64,000 nt of DNA from assembly GCF_001940245.1 (NCBI RefSeq), contig NZ_MJIG01000003.1, positions 151,001 through 215,000 on the forward strand. The letters are read 5' to 3'. The notes under the pieces are model-generated. The model did no database searches. It was not told the origin of the DNA and saw nothing but the letters and a program-made list of their open reading frames with translations. The position numbers were made by a program, and so were the translations under genes. The DNA is from Anaerostipes sp. 992a (lineage in GTDB: Bacteria > Bacillota > Clostridia > Lachnospirales > Lachnospiraceae). Position 1 is the first letter of the stretch, and every line of letters starts with the position of its first letter. This document shows positions 59,194 through 64,000 of the stretch, piece by piece.

Positions 59194-59424
59194 TTGAAAG
59201 GCTTAGTTGAAGTGATTGCAAAATCTCTAGTTGATCATCCTGAAGATGTAGTAGTAACTGAGAAAGAATCCAATGGTGTTGTTGTAGTAGAACTACGTGT
59301 TGCACCAGATGATATGGGAAAAGTAATCGGTAAGCAGGGTAGGATTGCAAAAGCGATTCGTACTGTGGTAAAGGCTGCATCTTCAACAGGAAAAAAGAAA
59401 ATTGTCGTAGACATCTTACAGTAG
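59194..59424 (+). CDS. khpA: KH-domain RNA-binding protein KhpA
   Basis: 76 residues starting at a TTG (59194) with GAGGAGGTG before it: KGLVEVIAKSLVDHPEDVVVTEKE then the GxxG loop in VIGKQGRIAKAIRTVVKAA. KhpA, with KhpB/Jag, binds RNA and influences cell-wall growth in Gram-positives. It usually sits between rpsP and rimM; here a terminator follows instead. Confidence 0.95.
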   Translation: MKGLVEVIAKSLVDHPEDVVVTEKESNGVVVVELRVAPDDMGKVIGKQGRIAKAIRTVVKAASSTGKKKIVVDILQ

Positions 59425-59436
59425 TCAAAGGCAGAG

Positions 59437-59466
59437 GAGAACAGAATGTAATCTGTTCTCTTTTTT
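59437..59466 (+). terminator. Terminator after khpA
   Basis: 9-bp perfect stem GAGAACAGA/TCTGTTCTC with T6 tail. It ends the ylxM operon here. Confidence 0.9.
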
Positions 59467-59479
59467 CTTATTAAAAATA

Positions 59480-59509
59480 TTGGATTAGGCCAGTGAAATG
59501 TAGTATAAT
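59480..59509 (+). promoter_or_regulatory. Promoter of the ATP-grasp operon
   Basis: TTGGAT at 59480-59485, 18-bp spacer, TATAAT at 59504-59509; 39 bases before the ATG at 59549. Confidence 0.65.
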
Positions 59510-59548
59510 AAAAACATTAAAAAATAATAAGAAGAAAAGAGGGAATGT

Positions 59549-60739
59549 ATGAATTTTGTATTTATATCACCACATTTTCCAACGAATTATTGGAAGTTTT
59601 GTGCAGAGTTGAAGAATAATGGCGTAAATGTACTGGGAATTGGAGATGCTCCATATGATTCTTTGACAGATGAACTAAAGGGTTCACTGACAGAATATTA
59701 TAAAGTGAGCGATATGGAAAACTACGATGAGATGATGCGAGCAGTTGGTTTTTTCACATTCAAATACGGAAAGATCGACTGGATTGAAAGCAATAATGAA
59801 TACTGGCTGGAACAGGATGCAAGATTGCGTACAGATTTCAACGTTACAACAGGGCCTCAGAGTAAGGATATGGATGTTGTAAAGTTTAAATCAAAGATGA
59901 AGGCAAATTATAAGAAGGCGGGTGTTCCTGCTGCGAAATACCATCTGGTATCTACATACGAAGAAGGAAAGGCTTTTATTGCTGAGGTTGGATATCCTGT
60001 CATTGTAAAACCAGATAATGGTGTTGGTGCTAGCAATACATATAAATTGAAAAATGATGCAGATTTTGATGCATTTTATGCAGATCTTCCACCGGTTCAG
60101 TACATTATGGAAGAATTTGTCAATGGTGAAATCTGCTCTTATGATGCACTGGTCAACAGTAAAGGAGAGGTTTTATTTGAAACAGGAAATATTACATTGA
60201 TTTCTATCGTTGATGCGGTAAATGAGAAAGAAGATGTGTATTTCTATATCGTAGACCATGTTGCAGAGGATCTGGCTGACGCAGGAAGAAGAACGCTTCA
60301 GGCATTTGACGTTAAAAGTCGTCTGGTGCATTTCGAATTCTTCCGTCTGTTGGAAGACAGGGAAGGTCTTGGCAAAAAAGGAGATATCGTTGGTCTGGAA
60401 GTAAATATGCGTCCTTGTGGAGGATTTACACCGGACATGGTGAATTTTGCCAATAGTTTTGATATTTACAAGTTATGGGCAGATATGATTTGCTATGATC
60501 AGATTCGATTACCAGAATACAGGGAGATTTCTAACTGCCTGTTTGTTGGAAGAAGAAAAGGAAAAGATTATAAGCATAGCCATGAAGAAATTATGCAGAA
60601 ATATGGCTATAAAATCTGGATGACAGAAGAACTTCCGGAAGTAATTGCAGCTGGTATGGGTGATTTTATGTATTTGGTAAAATGCTATACAAAAGATGAA
60701 TTAATGGAATGTATTCACTATATGGTGGAAAAGAAATAG
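59549..60739 (+). CDS. ATP-grasp enzyme of unknown substrate
   Basis: 396 residues. Pre-ATP-grasp domain (MNFVFISPHFPTNYWKFCAELKNNGVNVLGIGD) followed by an ATP-grasp core (VVKFKSKMKANYKKAGVPAAKYHLV, GYPVIVKPDNGVGASNTYKL, YIMEEFVNGEICSYDALV, GLEVNMRPCGGFTPDMVNFANSFD). It should join a carboxylate to an amine or thiol through an acyl phosphate. The next gene, an esterase-fold protein, starts 9 bases after its stop, so the two probably share a pathway. Product unknown. Confidence 0.85.
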   Translation: MNFVFISPHFPTNYWKFCAELKNNGVNVLGIGDAPYDSLTDELKGSLTEYYKVSDMENYDEMMRAVGFFTFKYGKIDWIESNNEYWLEQDARLRTDFNVTTGPQSKDMDVVKFKSKMKANYKKAGVPAAKYHLVSTYEEGKAFIAEVGYPVIVKPDNGVGASNTYKLKNDADFDAFYADLPPVQYIMEEFVNGEICSYDALVNSKGEVLFETGNITLISIVDAVNEKEDVYFYIVDHVAEDLADAGRRTLQAFDVKSRLVHFEFFRLLEDREGLGKKGDIVGLEVNMRPCGGFTPDMVNFANSFDIYKLWADMICYDQIRLPEYREISNCLFVGRRKGKDYKHSHEEIMQKYGYKIWMTEELPEVIAAGMGDFMYLVKCYTKDELMECIHYMVEKK

Positions 60740-60748
60740 GAGATCATT

Positions 60749-61489
60749 ATGCATACACAATATTATAAAATTTGGAGCAACTGTCTTCAAAGAGATATGG
60801 AATTTAAAGTTTATGGACATGGAGGGAAACCATGTCTGGTTTTGCCATCACAGGATGGAAAATTTTATGATTTTGAAAATTTTGGCATGATTGAGCCGTT
60901 TGCATCTCGAATTGAGGCTGGAGAACTGCAGCTTTTCTGCATCGATAGTATCGATGGAGAGACCTGGGTCAGCGATAGCTGGGATATGGGATGGAGAATG
61001 CAGCGCCATGAGCAATGGATGCATTATATTACAGATGAATTTTATGAAATTATGAAGGGTATTAATGGAACTGCGTATCGTGCTATGGCTACAGGATGTA
61101 GTATGGGTGCGTTCCATGCAGTCAATGTATTTTTGCGTCGTCCAGACTTATTTGATTATGTTATTGCATTGAGTGGAGTTTATAATACCAAGTATTTGAT
61201 CGGTGATTATATGGATTCTAACGTGTATAATAATTCACCATATCATTACATTCAGAATATGCCGGAAAATCATTTCTATATGGATTTATATCGTAATTCC
61301 CGTGTGATTATCTGTGTAGGACAGGGTAATTGGGAAGAGGAATGCTTGGCGAGTACAAGAGAACTGGATGCACTTTTGTCTGCAAAGGGCATCAATGTAT
61401 GGTTTGACTATTGGGGATATGATTGTTATCATGACTGGCCTTGGTGGAAAGAGCAGATGTATTACTTCCTGGATAAGATTTTTGATTAA
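60749..61489 (+). CDS. Esterase-family alpha/beta hydrolase
   Basis: 246 residues of the esterase D/antigen 85-like family: [33 protein letters not shown], nucleophile elbow [13 protein letters not shown] (Ser), [24 protein letters not shown] and catalytic His region [22 protein letters not shown]. No signal peptide, so it acts in the cytoplasm. Translation should be coupled with the ATP-grasp gene upstream. It may release or transfer the acyl group of the ATP-grasp product, by inference. Confidence 0.87.
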   Translation: MHTQYYKIWSNCLQRDMEFKVYGHGGKPCLVLPSQDGKFYDFENFGMIEPFASRIEAGELQLFCIDSIDGETWVSDSWDMGWRMQRHEQWMHYITDEFYEIMKGINGTAYRAMATGCSMGAFHAVNVFLRRPDLFDYVIALSGVYNTKYLIGDYMDSNVYNNSPYHYIQNMPENHFYMDLYRNSRVIICVGQGNWEEECLASTRELDALLSAKGINVWFDYWGYDCYHDWPWWKEQMYYFLDKIFD

Positions 61490-61503
61490 TTTGGAGGAAG
61501 TAT

Positions 61504-62259
61504 ATGACAAAATTAGTTTCCTGGAATGTAAATGGGCTAAGAGCCTGTGTAAAAAAAGGATTTCTTGATGTGATGAATGAGTTGGATGCAGATGTATTCT
61601 GTGTTCAGGAAACAAAGCTGCAGGAGGGGCAGATCGATTTGGATCTGCCGGAATATTATCAGTACTGGAATTATGCCCAGAAGAAAGGATATTCAGGAAC
61701 AGCAGTATTTACAAAGGAGAAACCGATTTCAGTTAGCAATGGAATTGGAATGGAAGAACATGATCAGGAGGGAAGGGTGATTACTCTGGAATACGAGGAG
61801 TATTATCTGGTGACTTGTTATACGCCAAATTCCCAAAGTGAGTTAAAAAGGCTTCCTTACCGCATGAAATGGGAAGATGATTTCCGAGCATATTTAAAAA
61901 GCTTAGAAAAGGATAAGCCAGTTATTTTGTGTGGGGACTTGAACGTGGCTCATAATGAAATCGATTTGAAGAATCCAAAGACCAATCGAAAGAATGCAGG
62001 ATTCTCAGATCAGGAACGAGAAAAATTTACAGAGCTTTTGGAGGCTGGATTTATTGATACCTTTCGGTATTTTTATCCAGATGTAGAGGGTGCATACAGT
62101 TGGTGGTCCTATCGTTTTAAAGCCAGAGAGAAGAATGCAGGATGGCGTATTGATTATTTTTGTGTATCCGAAGAACTGGCTGACCGACTGGCAGAAGCGA
62201 TGATTCATACGGATATTATGGGATCAGATCATTGCCCGGTTTCTCTTATTTTAGAATAA
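61504..62259 (+). CDS. exoA: Exodeoxyribonuclease III (ExoA/Xth)
   Basis: 251 residues. EEP nuclease motifs: [110 protein letters not shown] and GSDHCPVSL. It is an AP endonuclease and 3'-5' exonuclease of base excision repair. GGAGG lies just before its ATG. It follows the esterase gene by 14 bases. Confidence 0.97.
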   Translation: MTKLVSWNVNGLRACVKKGFLDVMNELDADVFCVQETKLQEGQIDLDLPEYYQYWNYAQKKGYSGTAVFTKEKPISVSNGIGMEEHDQEGRVITLEYEEYYLVTCYTPNSQSELKRLPYRMKWEDDFRAYLKSLEKDKPVILCGDLNVAHNEIDLKNPKTNRKNAGFSDQEREKFTELLEAGFIDTFRYFYPDVEGAYSWWSYRFKAREKNAGWRIDYFCVSEELADRLAEAMIHTDIMGSDHCPVSLILE

Positions 62260-62281
62260 ATATCCATTTTAGGAGAATTAT

Positions 62282-64000
62282 ATGAATATTTTAACAGTAC
62301 AGCAGGCAACAAAAGGATACGGAGACCGTATCCTTTTTGAAAATATTACACTTGGATTGAATAAGGGAGATAAAGTCGGAATCATTGGGATTAATGGGAC
62401 TGGAAAGTCTACACTACTGAAAATCATTGCAGGAATCGAAGAGGCAGATTCTGGTAATGTTGTGATGGCAAAGAATACCACGATATCATATCTGCCACAG
62501 AATCCAATATTTCCAAAGGGAGAGACCATCCTGCGATATGTGATGGATGGTAATTTTGAAAAAGAAGGAGAAGCAAAATCAATCTTGATGAAGCTGGGAC
62601 TGCCAGATTATGAAGGTAAGACGGATTATTTATCCGGAGGGCAGAAAAAAAGGGCGGCTTTAGCAAGGATTTTAGTAAATTCTGCGGATGTTCTTGTTCT
62701 GGATGAGCCGACGAACCATATCGACAATGAGATGGCTAAATGGCTGGAGGATTATTTGAATCAATTCAAAGGAATTCTCGTAATGGTAACCCACGACCGA
62801 TATTTTCTGGATCGTGTTACGAATAAGATTGTAGAAATCGATGATAAGACGCTATATACGTATGAAACTAATTATTCTGGATTTCTGGAATTAAAGGAAC
62901 AGCGTGAGAATATGGAAATTGCCAGTGAGCAAAAGCGTAGAAGTATTTTGCGAACAGAGCTTGAGTGGGCAAAGAGAGGGGTGCGCGGTAGAGGGACAAA
63001 GCAACAGGCAAGGTTGGATCGATTAGAAGAATTGAAAAATCAATCCGGACCAGAGGAAGAAACAAAAGTTGTTATGTCTTCCATTACATCCCGAATGGGG
63101 AAAAAGACCATAGAGCTTAAGAACATTTCTCAAAGCTACGAAGGAAGGACTTTCATAAAAGATTTTTCTTATTTGGTTTTGAAAAATGAGAGAATTGGAA
63201 TTATAGGTCCCAATGGCTGTGGGAAAACCACATTACTTCAGATTCTGAATGGAAGAATCCAGCCAGAGGAAGGAAGTGTGGAAATCGGTGATACGATCAA
63301 CATTGGATATTTTACTCAGGAAAGTGAGGGGATGAATCCAAATCAAAGGGTTATCGATTATGTAAAGGAGACGGCCGAATATATTGCAGTTCCCGAAGGA
63401 AGGATTTCTGCATCCAAGATGTTAGAAAGATTTTTATTTACTCCAGATATGCAGTATGCACCGATTGGAAAGTTATCTGGTGGAGAGCAAAGAAGATTAT
63501 ATCTTCTAAAGATTCTTATGGAATCGCCTAATGTGTTGATACTGGATGAGCCAACGAATGATCTGGATATTGCTACGTTGACAATTTTAGAAGATTATTT
63601 GGATCGGTTTGAAGGTATCGTCATTACCGTATCGCATGACCGATATTTTCTAGATAGGGTTGTAGATCGAATTTTTGCTTTTGAAGAGGATGGAAATATC
63701 CGCCAATATGAAGGTGGATATTCGGATTATTTAAGCAAAAGGATGATTGTGGAAGAAGAAATTCCAAAGGAAAAGAAGAAGAAAAACTATCAGAAGCCAA
63801 GAGAAAAGAAACTAAAGTTCACTTTTAAGGAACAAAAGGAATTTGAAACTATCGATGATGATATTGAGCAGTTGGAGCTTCGATTGGAAGAATTGGACTC
63901 CCAAATAGAGCGTACAGCTACTGATTTTATCAAATTAAACGAATTGATGGAAGAAAAGAAGGCTGTTGAAGAAAAATTAGAAAAGAAAATGGAACGTTGG
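62282..64000 (+). CDS. ABC-F family ATPase (Uup-like), 3' end outside window
   Basis: The frame runs from the ATG at 62282 (TTAGGAGAA before it) to the window end, giving 573 residues without a stop. Two ATPase domains: Walker A GINGTGKST and GPNGCGKTT, signatures LSGGQKKRAALARI and LSGGEQRRLYLLKI, Walker B VLVLDEPTNHIDN and VLILDEPTNDLDI, joined by a basic linker of about 70 residues. No membrane segments. The C-terminal charged coiled-coil tail that starts near residue 500 is Uup-like. Such proteins act on the ribosome. The gene follows exoA by 22 bases. Confidence 0.93.
   Translation, partial: MNILTVQQATKGYGDRILFENITLGLNKGDKVGIIGINGTGKSTLLKIIAGIEEADSGNVVMAKNTTISYLPQNPIFPKGETILRYVMDGNFEKEGEAKSILMKLGLPDYEGKTDYLSGGQKKRAALARILVNSADVLVLDEPTNHIDNEMAKWLEDYLNQFKGILVMVTHDRYFLDRVTNKIVEIDDKTLYTYETNYSGFLELKEQRENMEIASEQKRRSILRTELEWAKRGVRGRGTKQQARLDRLEELKNQSGPEEETKVVMSSITSRMGKKTIELKNISQSYEGRTFIKDFSYLVLKNERIGIIGPNGCGKTTLLQILNGRIQPEEGSVEIGDTINIGYFTQESEGMNPNQRVIDYVKETAEYIAVPEGRISASKMLERFLFTPDMQYAPIGKLSGGEQRRLYLLKILMESPNVLILDEPTNDLDIATLTILEDYLDRFEGIVITVSHDRYFLDRVVDRIFAFEEDGNIRQYEGGYSDYLSKRMIVEEEIPKEKKKKNYQKPREKKLKFTFKEQKEFETIDDDIEQLELRLEELDSQIERTATDFIKLNELMEEKKAVEEKLEKKMERW

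Overview
The window looks like a chromosomal segment of an AT-rich anaerobic Gram-positive bacterium of class Clostridia, most likely a gut Lachnospiraceae. The signs are an [FeFe]-hydrogenase maturation GTPase (HydF), the ylxM-ffh-rpsP-khpA cluster, HPr and enzyme I, a Csp-like S8 protease, a single-chain PurL, strong AGGAGG ribosome sites with occasional TTG/GTG starts, and a group IIC intron whose reverse transcriptase closely matches what I remember of the Eubacterium rectale enzyme. Family assignment comes from recognised motifs; no search was run.

Layout. 1-1554: a split threonine/serine exporter and an uncharacterised gene. 1618-1836: tRNA-Arg(TCT) and tRNA-Leu(AAG). 1769-11237: a 9.4-kb integrated element bounded by a 71-bp direct repeat of the 3' part of tRNA-Leu. 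It carries a tyrosine integrase, two small unknown genes, a serine resolvase, a replication-initiator-like protein followed by three 32-bp-spaced iteron-like repeats, and an HNH protein. Three further elements are nested inside it: an IS200-type insertion, an IS1182-type insertion and a group IIC intron, the last two both at one terminator hairpin. 11350-17610: murI, an RpiR regulator, an AEC permease, endonuclease IV, a metallo-beta-lactamase-fold protein and an S8 protease.

17672-30213: an AraC regulator divergent from an ABC sugar importer (binding protein, two permeases, ATPase), a GH36 alpha-galactosidase and an amylosucrase-like GH13 enzyme. Together these suit uptake and breakdown of raffinose-type alpha-galactosides: galactose is released by GH36 and the remaining sucrose moiety is handled by GH13. 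A cytoplasmic ParB-like/BMP fusion and a metallophosphoesterase follow. 30251-33098: a GntR regulator and a mannose-6-phosphate-isomerase-like gene sharing an exact 14-bp operator candidate and bracketed by near-identical terminators. 33293-42916: an amidohydrolase, an RpiR regulator with a short-chain dehydrogenase, a TPR protein, hflX, ptsH-ptsI and an aspartase-type lyase.

43108-64000: hydF, a UvrD-like helicase, a DUF1292 protein, a cation antiporter, two tandem M14-like proteins that have lost metal ligands, purL, an SH3 protein, a CNNM/CBS protein, a phospholipase C-like protein, the ylxM-ffh-rpsP-khpA operon (whose promoter lies inside the preceding terminator), an ATP-grasp/esterase pair, exodeoxyribonuclease III and an ABC-F ATPase cut by the window end.

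The most unusual part is the integrated plasmid-like element, with its putative iteron origin, an initiator start overlapping a three-codon leader, and a single transcription terminator used as landing pad by two unrelated mobile elements.
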